DNA of 64,000 bases, taken from G963708325 sp963708325 (lineage in GTDB: Bacteria > Actinomycetota > Thermoleophilia > Solirubrobacterales > 70-9). Within the stretch, counting starts at the first letter, position 1, and each line of letters starts with the position of its first letter. Below, one piece after another: positions 1-7,966 of the stretch. Made by a program: the position numbers and the translations under genes. The stretch spans positions 372,001 to 436,000 of the forward strand of contig OY970203.1 in assembly GCA_963708325.1 (NCBI GenBank), in the 5' to 3' direction. The notes beneath the pieces were generated by a model. That model was given only the letters and a program-made list of their open reading frames with translations, was not told the origin of the DNA and ran no database searches.

Positions 1-662
1 TCGTGGAAGCGCAGCAGGCTGAGCCGGGGAAAGTAGGCAAAGCGCACGATCGGCTTGAGCACGATCGCGGTCAGCACCGGGCAGTCGAACTTCGCCACCT
101 CCTCTCGCACCTTCGGCCCCACGGTCCGCTCCTGCTCGAACAGCAGCGCGGTCTCGAACACCTTGGCGCGCTCCGGGCGCGACAGTCGCCGCCCGGCGCG
201 GCGAGCGTTGTGGACGCGGCCGAGCGCGTCGAGGAGCTGCGGCGGCAGCACCCTGTCCGCCCCGGCCGCCTCGCCGAAGCGCTTGCTGAAGACGTAGTTG
301 GTGTAGGTGTCGATGAAGACGGATCGGTTCGCCTCCTTGAACCCCTGCGAGAACACGAACAGCATGTAGGCGCGCCGCGCCCGCTCCTCGCGGTCGTAGA
401 AGTAGCGGTAGGTGATCATGCGGCTGACCGCGCCGCGCCGCTCGTAGAAGGCGTACGCCCACAGCGCCCCGTGCAGCGCCACCTCCGGAAAGGCGTGGTT
501 GCCGCCCGAGTCGACGAAGATCGCGTGCAGGAGCGCGACGCGCTGCGGCATGTCCCCCGGGCCACCGGCGAGCCGCGTCGCCTCGTCGCGGATGCGCCGG
601 TGGGCGACCACGACGTCCTCGGCGGCGACAGCTTCCGCCGGGTCACCAACCCTCTCGTCCAC
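1..662 (-). CDS. hypothetical protein, cut by the window start
   Basis: An open frame on the minus strand runs from a GTG at 662 to the edge of the window without a stop, giving at least 220 residues. It is well composed (ALWAYAFYERRG, FIDTYTNYVFSKRFG), unlike antisense noise. I do not recognise the family. The visible part is soluble, aromatic-rich and has no signal peptide. An in-frame ATG at 551 is an alternative start but would discard conserved-looking sequence. It is divergent from the SDR gene at 767, so the roughly 100 bp between them should hold both promoters. The C-terminus is not visible. Confidence 0.6.
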   Translation of the reverse strand, partial: MDERVGDPAEAVAAEDVVVAHRRIRDEATRLAGGPGDMPQRVALLHAIFVDSGGNHAFPEVALHGALWAYAFYERRGAVSRMITYRYFYDREERARRAYMLFVFSQGFKEANRSVFIDTYTNYVFSKRFGEAAGADRVLPPQLLDALGRVHNARRAGRRLSRPERAKVFETALLFEQERTVGPKVREEVAKFDCPVLTAIVLKPIVRFAYFPRLSLLRFH

Positions 663-766
663 GCCACGATTCTGCCACGGTCGGCCGCTCCACCGTCGCT
701 GAGTAGGGTGTCGCCGATGGGCTCCATGTGGACGCGCCGGTTCCCGAACCCCAAGGCCCGCGTCGA

Positions 767-1558
767 ATGAGCGAGGCGACGCCGGCGAATCGACGGCACG
801 CCGCTGAAAGATTCCTTCGCCTCGACGGACGCCTGGCGATCGTCACCGGGGCGGCGAGGGGGATCGGGCTCGCGGTCGCCGGGCGCTTCGCGGCGGCGGG
901 GGCGACCGTGGCGATCTGGGACAGCGACTCGGAGGAGGGTGAGCGGGCGGCGTCGCGACTCCGGGAGGCGGGTGGCGATGTGCGCGCCTTCGAGGTGGAC
1001 GTGACCGACACGGCGGCGATCGCCACCGGCCTCGAGGGCTGCGTCGAGCCGGGCCGGACGGTCGACGTGCTCGTGAACAACGCCGGGGTGGCGGGCCGCT
1101 CGGCGCCGATCACCGAGCTCACGGACGCCGATTGGGACGAGGTCGTCACCACCGACCTGACCAGCGTCTTCTACTGCTGCCGGGCGGTGCTGCCGGCGAT
1201 CAGCGGCGGCGGCCGCGGCGCGATCGTCAACGTCGCTTCGGTCACGGGCAAGGAGGGAAATCCCGGCCAGGTGCCCTACTCCGTGGCCAAGGCGGGGGTC
1301 GTGGCGCTGACCAAGGCGCTGGCCCGGGAGGTGGCTCCGGCCGTCCGGGTCAACTGCGTCGCCCCGGCGCTGACGCGGACCCGAATCGTGGACGACCTGC
1401 CGCAGAAGGTGATCGACTACGCGCTCCGGCGCATCCCGCTGGGCCGGATGGGGACGCCGGACGAGGTGGCGGCTGTCGTCCACTTCCTCGCATCCGACGA
1501 GGCCAGCTTCGTCACCGGGCAGTGCTACGACGTGAGCGGCGGTCGCAGCACCTACTGA
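767..1558 (+). CDS. SDR family NAD(P)-dependent oxidoreductase
   Basis: A classical short-chain dehydrogenase of 263 residues. It shows the Rossmann cofactor motif TGAARGIG near residue 28, NNAG near residue 104 and the catalytic YSVAK after a serine strand (VNVASVTG). Its C-terminal segment FLASDEASFVTGQ is typical of 3-oxoacyl-ACP-reductase-like SDRs. An acidic residue after the second strand (WDSDSEEG) suggests a preference for NAD. The start at 767 (MSEATP) is preferred over an in-frame ATG 39 bp upstream, which would add residues unlike the family. It begins a plus-strand run with the glycosyltransferase-like genes that follow. The substrate cannot be told from the sequence. Confidence 0.9.
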   Translation: MSEATPANRRHAAERFLRLDGRLAIVTGAARGIGLAVAGRFAAAGATVAIWDSDSEEGERAASRLREAGGDVRAFEVDVTDTAAIATGLEGCVEPGRTVDVLVNNAGVAGRSAPITELTDADWDEVVTTDLTSVFYCCRAVLPAISGGGRGAIVNVASVTGKEGNPGQVPYSVAKAGVVALTKALAREVAPAVRVNCVAPALTRTRIVDDLPQKVIDYALRRIPLGRMGTPDEVAAVVHFLASDEASFVTGQCYDVSGGRSTY

Positions 1559-1593
1559 CGGTCGAGACCGATGCAGCGACGGCACCGGTTCGG

Positions 1594-2334
1594 ATGATCT
1601 ACATCTGGGTGAGGCGAACAATCGACTGGTACGACGAGCGCGCGGTTCGCGACCAGCTCGATCCCCGCCTGAGGCCGCGGGTGGATCTGTGGAACGAGAC
1701 CTTCGCCATCCCCTTCCACGCCTTCCGGCAAAGGCTGCGGGAGATCGCCGAGGCGAGCCACTCGCGGGTCGAGGGCGCCGTTTGCGCCGCCTGGGAGGAG
1801 ATCCCCGACGGCGCCCTGGTCGCTCCGGTCGACGACGACGACTGGTTCTCGCCCGACCTCGCCGCCGTGCTGGAGCGGGAGCGCGAGGAGGGTGTCGCCG
1901 GCTACCGGTGGACGCGCACCTTCTTCGAGGTCCCGATCGACTTCCGCCACAGGCTCGGGGTGATCCGCCGTCGGCTGATGCCGCGAACGCGGCCGCGCTT
2001 CTTCTGCGCCACCAACAACTACGCGATGCCCAAGGCACCCGGGACGCGGCCCCTGCTGGAGGTCCACGTCGCCGCCGGCCGGTGGCTGGAGGGCGGGCCC
2101 CCGGGGACGGTGAAGGAGATCGGAGGGCGCCTCAGCGCGATGAACAGGTCGCTGGCGTCGGAGACCTCGCTGATCGGCGGCCACCAGTCGTCGCGTCGCG
2201 CGGCCCTGGTCCGCAAGGCGCGACGCTACCGGGCGCTCTATCGGCGACCGCTCCCGCCCGAGCTTGACTGGTGCCGCCCCCACGTGGCGGCGATGGCGAC
2301 GCTGATGGACGAGCTGGAGGTGCCGGAACGGTGA
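1594..2334 (+). CDS. hypothetical protein with DDDDWF acidic motif (possible glycosyltransferase-like)
   Basis: A 246-residue soluble protein starting MIYIWVRR. A central segment VAPVDDDDWFSPDL resembles the Asp-rich nucleotide-sugar/metal site of GT-A glycosyltransferases, but no further family motif is visible, so this is only a hint. The C-terminal half is rich in Arg. Its stop overlaps the GTG start of the next gene (GTGA at 2331-2334), so the two are probably co-translated. Partnership with a GT1 glycosyltransferase supports a role in glycoside or cell-surface sugar chemistry, by inference only. Confidence 0.7.
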   Translation: MIYIWVRRTIDWYDERAVRDQLDPRLRPRVDLWNETFAIPFHAFRQRLREIAEASHSRVEGAVCAAWEEIPDGALVAPVDDDDWFSPDLAAVLEREREEGVAGYRWTRTFFEVPIDFRHRLGVIRRRLMPRTRPRFFCATNNYAMPKAPGTRPLLEVHVAAGRWLEGGPPGTVKEIGGRLSAMNRSLASETSLIGGHQSSRRAALVRKARRYRALYRRPLPPELDWCRPHVAAMATLMDELEVPER

Positions 2335-3560
2335 GCGGGCGCTCGGTCGCCTTCTTCGCGATGCCGCAGGAGGGGCACTTCCACAACCTGGTGCCGTTGA
2401 TCTCGGGCCTCACCGGCGCCGGGCTCGAGGCGCAGGTGCTGACCGACCGGGCCTTTCGCCCCCATGTCGAGCGAGCCGGCGGCACGTTCGTGGACGTCTT
2501 CGGGCGCTACCCCCTGGAGGCCGCTGACGACGAGTCGCACCCGTTCCCGTGCCGGTTCGTCAGCTACGCCGGGCGCTACGCCGCCGAGATCGCGAACGAC
2601 CTAGCCGAGATCGGCCCGTCGCTGGTCGTCTACGACGAGCACGCGGTGGTCGGCCGCGTCGTCGCGCGCTCGCTTGCCATCCCCGGCGTCAGCGTTGCGC
2701 CCGCCCACAACGTCAGCCCCGAGCGGCTGCCGGCGCTGGTGCGCTCGCTGCCGGGGGTGCGGATCTCGGCGGGCTGCGCGGAGGCGGTGGCGGTGCTGCG
2801 CGACCGCCACGGCATCGCGGACGCCTCGCCCTTCATGTTCGCCTCCGGGCTCAGCCCCAACCTGAACGTCTACGGCGAGCCGCAGGCCTTCCTCACGGAC
2901 GAGCAGCGGCAGGCCTTCGAGCCCGTGGCGTTCTACGGCTGCCTGCCGGCGTCTCCTCACTCAGAGCCGGAGCGACCCGGGCGCGGCGCGGCGCGGTTCG
3001 ACGGCGACGCGAGCGGGTTGCAGCTCTTCGTCTCCTTCGGCACGGTGGCGTGGCGCTACTGGCCCGGCGAGGCGCTGGCGGCGGCGGCGGCGATCTCGCG
3101 GTCGGCCGCCGAGCTGCCGGACCTGCGCGCCCTGATCAGCCTCGGCGGGGCCGAGCTGCCGGCGGCCGAGGTCCGCGCCCTGGAGAGGCCGAACGTCGCC
3201 GTCGCCGCCTTCGTCGACCAGTGGAGCGTCCTCGCCGAGGCCGATGCGTTCGTCACCCACAACGGGCTTCGATCGACCCACGAGGCGATCTACAACCGCG
3301 TACCGATGATCTCCTACCCCTTCTTCTGGGACCAGCCGGCACTGGCCGAGCGCTGCCGCCAGCTCGGCCTGGCGGTGCCGCTCACGGACGGGCCGCGCGA
3401 TCCGATAGGGGATTCGGACCTGCCCCGTGCCCTCGACGCGCTCGCCCGTGGCGCCGGGGCGATGCGGGAGCGGCTCGCCGAGGCGGGCGGATGGGAGCGG
3501 GAGCTGATCGCCGGGCGCGCCGCGGTCGTGCGCCGGATCACCGAGCTGATCGCCGACTGA
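2331..3560 (+). CDS. GT1-family glycosyltransferase (UDP-glucuronosyl/MGT type)
   Basis: A 409-residue two-domain GT-B enzyme. The N-terminal domain begins with the acceptor-side motif FFAMPQEGHFHNLVPLI. The C-terminal donor domain contains LFVSFGTVAW, ALERPNVAVAAFVDQWSVL, then the signature region ADAFVTHNGLRSTHEAI and YPFFWDQPALAERC. The usual HxGxxS(T) is here THNGLRST, keeping the His and Gly. Enzymes of this family transfer sugars from UDP- or dTDP-sugars to small hydrophobic acceptors. The GTG start at 2331 overlaps the upstream stop. The acceptor is unknown; macrolide-type or sterol glycosyltransferases are the closest look-alikes. Confidence 0.88.
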   Translation: MSGRSVAFFAMPQEGHFHNLVPLISGLTGAGLEAQVLTDRAFRPHVERAGGTFVDVFGRYPLEAADDESHPFPCRFVSYAGRYAAEIANDLAEIGPSLVVYDEHAVVGRVVARSLAIPGVSVAPAHNVSPERLPALVRSLPGVRISAGCAEAVAVLRDRHGIADASPFMFASGLSPNLNVYGEPQAFLTDEQRQAFEPVAFYGCLPASPHSEPERPGRGAARFDGDASGLQLFVSFGTVAWRYWPGEALAAAAAISRSAAELPDLRALISLGGAELPAAEVRALERPNVAVAAFVDQWSVLAEADAFVTHNGLRSTHEAIYNRVPMISYPFFWDQPALAERCRQLGLAVPLTDGPRDPIGDSDLPRALDALARGAGAMRERLAEAGGWERELIAGRAAVVRRITELIAD

Positions 3561-3582
3561 GGCGTGCATCTAAGCTCCACCG

Positions 3583-4638
3583 ATGGCCGAGCCCCAGCTC
3601 GCTGAGACGGCGGACCCGGCCGGGCCGGAGGCGCCGGCGCTGGCGCTCGACGTCTACGGACTGCGCGCGCGGATCGGCGGCGACTGGCCCGAAGTGGCGG
3701 GGGACCTCGGGCGGGACTTCGCGTGGTTTCGAACGGCCGACGCGGCCCCGCCCGCGGTCCGGGTCGAGGTGCGCCGGGCGGCGCCCGACTTCGACGCGCT
3801 CGGCGACCTGCGGGCGTCATTCGTGACACCCCGCAACGTCGTCTACCAGGACGGCGCCACCACTGTCGTGGACTACTTCGGTCGGGCCGTCTCGGTCCTG
3901 GACCGCCGTCGCGCCCACATCGTCGTGCGCGGCGAGGACCGGGCGCTGGTTCACGAGGCCGCCTACCACTTCCTGCTCTCGCGGATCGGCGAGCACCTGG
4001 AGGCCCGCGGGCTCGTGCGCCTGCACGCGCTCGGGCTCAGCGCCCCCGCCGGCGCCGTCGCGGTGATGCTTCCTTCGGGCGGCGGCAAGAGCACCCTGGC
4101 GCTGCGGGCACTCCGCGACCCGGGCGTCAGGCTGCTGTCGGAGGACAGCCCGCTGATCGACCGCCGCGGGGTCGTCCATCCGTTCCCGCTGCGCATCGGG
4201 GTGAACGCCACAGACGCCGCCCTGCTGCCCGACGGCCAGGTGCGCCGCCTGGAGCGGATGGAGTTCCATCCAAAGATGGCGCTGGAGGTGGACGCGTTCG
4301 CCGACCGCATCGAGCCGCAGCCTCGGCCGCTTCGCGACCTGGTGATCGGCCAGCGCACGCTCGCCCGCAGCGCCCGGCTGGAGCGGCTGCCTCGGCGCTC
4401 GGCGCTCGGCACCCTGGTTCGCGAGGCGGTCGTCGGCGTCGGCATCTACCAGGGGATGGAGTTCGTCCTTCAGCACGGCCTCCGCGACGTGGCCGGCAAG
4501 CTCGGCGTCGCGGCGACGCGGTCGCTGTGCGCCGGGGCCGCGCTCTCGCGGGCGCGCGTGTGGCGACTCTGGCTGGGGCGCGATCACGAGCGCAACTGGG
4601 AGGCCCTGCGCACGCTGCTGGACTCCCGTTCCGCATAG
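3583..4638 (+). CDS. HPr-kinase-like P-loop protein
   Basis: A 351-residue protein with an unclassified N-terminal region of about 150 residues, followed by a Walker A motif LPSGGGKSTLAL near residue 165 and the follow-on LLSEDSPLIDRRGVVHPFPLRIGV. This is the pattern of the HprK C-terminal catalytic fold (P-loop, acidic residue, buried PFP segment). Stand-alone HprK-like proteins of this sort occur in RiPP and glycan clusters in bacteria without a PTS, so a small-molecule or peptide kinase role is more likely than HPr phosphorylation. The start at 3583 follows the glycosyltransferase by 22 bp. The last 55 bp overlap the convergent gene that ends at 4584. Confidence 0.72.
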   Translation: MAEPQLAETADPAGPEAPALALDVYGLRARIGGDWPEVAGDLGRDFAWFRTADAAPPAVRVEVRRAAPDFDALGDLRASFVTPRNVVYQDGATTVVDYFGRAVSVLDRRRAHIVVRGEDRALVHEAAYHFLLSRIGEHLEARGLVRLHALGLSAPAGAVAVMLPSGGGKSTLALRALRDPGVRLLSEDSPLIDRRGVVHPFPLRIGVNATDAALLPDGQVRRLERMEFHPKMALEVDAFADRIEPQPRPLRDLVIGQRTLARSARLERLPRRSALGTLVREAVVGVGIYQGMEFVLQHGLRDVAGKLGVAATRSLCAGAALSRARVWRLWLGRDHERNWEALRTLLDSRSA

Positions 4639-6323
4639 GGCGGCAGCGCGAGCACTGCGGCCCGCAGCGCCGCGACGGCGTCGCCGGGCGGCTCCGCCCC
4701 GCCGGCGGAAAAGTCTCGCAGGCCCCCGAGTGCTGTCTCCGCCGCCGACCGCGCCGGCGGGGAGCGCTCCGCCAGCCGCCGCGCGGTCTCGGTCGCCGTC
4801 AGCGCCAGCTCGGGCCCGCCGTCGCGCAGGCTCTCGGCGAACAGCCCCGCCCGCGCCGCAGTCAGCAGCATCGCCAGCGCGTCGCCGTTGCCGAATCTCG
4901 GCCCGTCTCCCCCGGCGCTTTCCCCGGCCTGCAGCCGCGCGCGATGCTCGGCGACGGCGCGACGGGCCGAGTCGGCCGCCGACCAGCCGCGGACCTCGGG
5001 GAAGCTGGCGACGCTGTTGCCGCCCAGCAGCGCGAACGAGACCGGGTCGGTCGAGGGACACTGCACGGCGCGGAGCCGGCTGCGGAAGAGGTCGACCGCG
5101 GGCATCGCGATCAGGCCCGATCCCCGCAGCGCCGGATAGGCGCCCTCCCGAAGGGCAACCGCGGCCGCGCCGACGGCGGCGGGGTCGCCGGGGTCGCCGG
5201 GCAGCGGCGCCATCGCCTCGTCGGCCGTCAGCGGCCAGACCAGCCCGCGCCAGTCGGCGAGCGGCAGCAGGCGGCCGTCGCGACCGCCGTCCGCAAAGGC
5301 CGGCGGCCGTGCTGCGGCGGGCATGATCAGCTCCGGCGGATCGCCGCCGCGCAGACTCACCTCGGTCGCGCCGCGGTCGCCGACCTCGGCGCGGATCAGC
5401 TCGGCCGTGCGCGCCGTGATCCGAACGAGCGCCGCCATCACCTCGTCGAGCGGAGGATCGGGGAGGTCCGTGAGGGCGGCATGAAGCTCGAGCGCCCGGC
5501 GCATCGCCAGCTCCTCCTCGGGCAGCCGGCGCAGGCCGGCGCGCAGCACCTCGGCGCGGCCGCTGATGCGCACTCCGTGGGCGAGCCAGAGCCAGACCCG
5601 GACGGGCTCGGCGACGAGCTTCACGCAGAGCGCGGCGGTGCGCGGCCGGGAGGGATCGACGCAGGCGCCGAAGGCATAGCGCCACCAGAAGCAGAGCTCG
5701 AGCCAGGCGGCGATGCGGCACGCCTGGCGGTCGCGGGCACGCCCGGGCGGGCGCCGGTCGGGCCCGGCGAGCGGCCGCCAGCCGCAGACCTCGTCCGCGT
5801 ACAGGCCCGGTCGCTGGACCATCCGCACCCACTCGTCCGCGTCACCGCGCCGGAAGTCGTCGGGGTGGCGGACGGCCGGCGCGCGCGGCTCGTCGAGCCC
5901 GTAGGTGAGCGCCGAGCTGCCGCTGAGCCGATCCAGCTCGGGCTGCTCGCAGACGACCGGCCCGTCCACCAGCAGCCCGAGAGAGGGCAGAGCGCCGGCG
6001 AGCCGCCGCCAGCGCCGCCGCGCCCGCCGCCCGGCGATGCCGGCGCCTGCCGGATCGGGCGCCAGCACGACGGCCGTATCGACGTCCGAGAGGCCCGGCA
6101 CGAGATCGCCATCCGCCAGGCCGCCGCGAGCGTATGCGGCGGCGCCCCGCTCCCCCCAGCCGACGTAGGCGGTGACCGCGCGCGCGACGAGCGCGTAGGC
6201 GGCCGGCCACAGGCGGCGCAGCGGCGTGCGCGCCGTGCGCAGGATCAGGCGGTGGGCGGCGCGGGCGATCCGGGACCGTGACGTCGTCGGGGCTACGGTC
6301 GGCTCGCGGCCACCGCGGGGCAT
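4584..6323 (-). CDS. nucleotidyltransferase-fold protein, function unknown
   Basis: A 579-residue soluble protein. The segment GGLADGDLVPGLSDVDTAVVL near residues 68-88 matches the pol-beta nucleotidyltransferase pattern, a Gly-containing loop followed by SDVD whose two Asp bind metal. A large helical region follows (LELCFWWRYAFGA, LCVKLVAEPVRVWLWL). Such NTP_transf-like proteins often neighbour HprK-like proteins. It is convergent with the HprK-like gene and overlaps it by 55 bp. Its ATG overlaps the stop of the upstream carboxyltransferase (TGATG), so it is probably the second gene of that transcript. The substrate is unknown. Confidence 0.65.
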   Translation of the reverse strand: MPRGGREPTVAPTTSRSRIARAAHRLILRTARTPLRRLWPAAYALVARAVTAYVGWGERGAAAYARGGLADGDLVPGLSDVDTAVVLAPDPAGAGIAGRRARRRWRRLAGALPSLGLLVDGPVVCEQPELDRLSGSSALTYGLDEPRAPAVRHPDDFRRGDADEWVRMVQRPGLYADEVCGWRPLAGPDRRPPGRARDRQACRIAAWLELCFWWRYAFGACVDPSRPRTAALCVKLVAEPVRVWLWLAHGVRISGRAEVLRAGLRRLPEEELAMRRALELHAALTDLPDPPLDEVMAALVRITARTAELIRAEVGDRGATEVSLRGGDPPELIMPAAARPPAFADGGRDGRLLPLADWRGLVWPLTADEAMAPLPGDPGDPAAVGAAAVALREGAYPALRGSGLIAMPAVDLFRSRLRAVQCPSTDPVSFALLGGNSVASFPEVRGWSAADSARRAVAEHRARLQAGESAGGDGPRFGNGDALAMLLTAARAGLFAESLRDGGPELALTATETARRLAERSPPARSAAETALGGLRDFSAGGAEPPGDAVAALRAAVLALPPYAERESSSVRRASQLRS

Positions 6324-7921
6324 CACCAGGAGTCGACGAAGCGGCGGGCGCCGTCACGCGGCGGCGGGGGCGCCGCTGCGAGCGTCGAAGCGATCAGCCG
6401 GCGCGTTTCGGCGGGGTCGACCACGTCGTCGAGCTCGAACAGGGTGGCGGCGTTGAGCGCCCTGGCGTTCTCGTGCGCGGCCTCGGTGAGCTCGTGCACG
6501 CGCGCCTCGCGCTCGGCCTCGTCGGCGATCTGCTCCAGCTCGCGCCGCAAACCGAGCCGCACGGCCCCCTCCAGGCCCATCGGCCCCAGCTCGGCGGTCG
6601 GCCAGCCGACGGTGAGAAGCGGCTCGTGCAGGCTTCCCGCGGCCATCGCCTGAGCACCCAGCCCGTACGCCTTGCGCAGGATCACCGCCACGTGCGGCAC
6701 GCGCAGTGCCGCGCCCGCGAGGAACAGGCGCGAGCAGTGGCGCACCAGAGCGGTCGCCTCGGCGTCCGGGCCGACCATCATCCCCGGGGTGTCGATCAGC
6801 GAGACCAGCGGCAGCGCGAATGCGTCGCACAGCTGCATGAAGCGAGCCGCCTTGTCGGCGCCGTCGCTGGTGATCGCACCGGCCAGGTGCATCGGGTTGT
6901 TGGCGACGATCCCGACGGGACGCCCCTCGATCCTGGCCAGCGCGGTCACCATGCCCGGCGCGAACCGCTCGCGCAGGAAGGTCGTCGAGCCGCAGTCGGC
7001 GAGCGTCTCGATCACGGGTCCGACGTCGTAGGCGCGGCGCCGGCGCTCCGGGACCGCGTCGCGCAGTCCGGCCTGGTCGGGCTGATCGGCGGCGGCTGTC
7101 GCTCCCTGGAAGTAGGCGAGCAGGCGCCTGGTCGCCGCCACCGCCTCGGCCTCGCCGGGCGCCTCGACGTCGATCACGCCGTTGGCGCTCTGCATCGCCG
7201 CCGGCCCGATCTCGTCGGCGTCGACGCGGCCGAGGCCGCCTCCCTCGATCATCGCCGGCCCGCCCATCCCGAGGGAGACGTCGCCGGTGGCGACGATCAG
7301 GTCGGCACAGCCCGCGATCACGGCGTTGCCGGCGAAGCAGCGCCCCGACACGACGGCGATCCGCGGCACCAGCCCCGACAGGCGCGCCCACAGCGCGAAG
7401 GCACGCGTCTCCAGCGCCGAGACGACGGCGTAGTCGGTGTCCCCGGGCCGGCCGCCGCCTCCCTCGGCGAAGAACACGGTCGGCAGCCGCATGCGCTCGA
7501 TCAGCTCGAAGAGGCGGTCCTTCTTGCGGTGGCCGATCGCTCCCTGGGTGCCGGCGAGCACGCTGTAGTCGTAGGAGAGCACCGCGCAGGCGCTCGCCTC
7601 GCCGAACAGGTCGCTGTTTATCCGCGCGGTCCCGGCGACCAGGCCGTCCGCCGGGGTGCGTGCCAACAGGTCGGCGAGCTGCCGGCGGGCCCGCTGGGCG
7701 GCGATCGCCAGCCCGCCGTACTCGACGAAGCTGCCGGCGTCGACGAGGTCCTCGATGTTCTCGCGCGCCGTCCGCCTGCCGGCGGCGTGGCGGTGATCGA
7801 CCGCCTCCGGCCGCGCCTCGTCCTGAGTCAGGGCGCGGCGCTCGAGCGCCTCGGCGAGGTCGTCTCGGAGCCCCTCGCGGCCGCGCGGCGGGTCGCCGCC
7901 CGCCGATCCCGTGGCTGGCAT
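6323..7921 (-). CDS. acyl-CoA carboxylase carboxyltransferase (beta) subunit-like
   Basis: A 532-residue protein with the two crotonase-like halves of the AccD/PccB family. The N-half reads TARENIEDLVDAGSFVEYGG, DTDYAVVSALE, RCFAGNAVIAGCADLIV. The C-half carries GRPVGIVANNPMHLAGAITSDGADKAARFMQLCDAF, LVSLIDTPGMMVG and RKAYGLGAQAMAAG. These form the acyl-CoA and carboxybiotin oxyanion sites. The family transfers CO2 from biotin to an acyl-CoA. No biotin carboxylase or BCCP gene is nearby, so partners must lie elsewhere. ATG 7921 is chosen; a GTG at 7957 would add 12 residues. Confidence 0.87.
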   Translation of the reverse strand: MPATGSAGGDPPRGREGLRDDLAEALERRALTQDEARPEAVDHRHAAGRRTARENIEDLVDAGSFVEYGGLAIAAQRARRQLADLLARTPADGLVAGTARINSDLFGEASACAVLSYDYSVLAGTQGAIGHRKKDRLFELIERMRLPTVFFAEGGGGRPGDTDYAVVSALETRAFALWARLSGLVPRIAVVSGRCFAGNAVIAGCADLIVATGDVSLGMGGPAMIEGGGLGRVDADEIGPAAMQSANGVIDVEAPGEAEAVAATRRLLAYFQGATAAADQPDQAGLRDAVPERRRRAYDVGPVIETLADCGSTTFLRERFAPGMVTALARIEGRPVGIVANNPMHLAGAITSDGADKAARFMQLCDAFALPLVSLIDTPGMMVGPDAEATALVRHCSRLFLAGAALRVPHVAVILRKAYGLGAQAMAAGSLHEPLLTVGWPTAELGPMGLEGAVRLGLRRELEQIADEAEREARVHELTEAAHENARALNAATLFELDDVVDPAETRRLIASTLAAAPPPPRDGARRFVDSW

Positions 7922-7966
7922 CGCCGCAGCGTCGCATACCGGGCGCGAACCCCGCACCGAGGACCG

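Noticed and set aside
3583..4638. True HPr kinase/phosphorylase of carbon catabolite control
   Set aside because: No PTS genes are seen, the N-terminal domain is different and the context is glycosyltransferases. Only the P-loop fold is shared.
3723..6281. Very long plus-strand open frame (about 850 codons) opposite the kinase-like and nucleotidyltransferase-like genes
   Set aside because: Composed almost wholly of Arg, Pro, Ala and Gly with no family motif. It is an antisense shadow expected in high-GC DNA.
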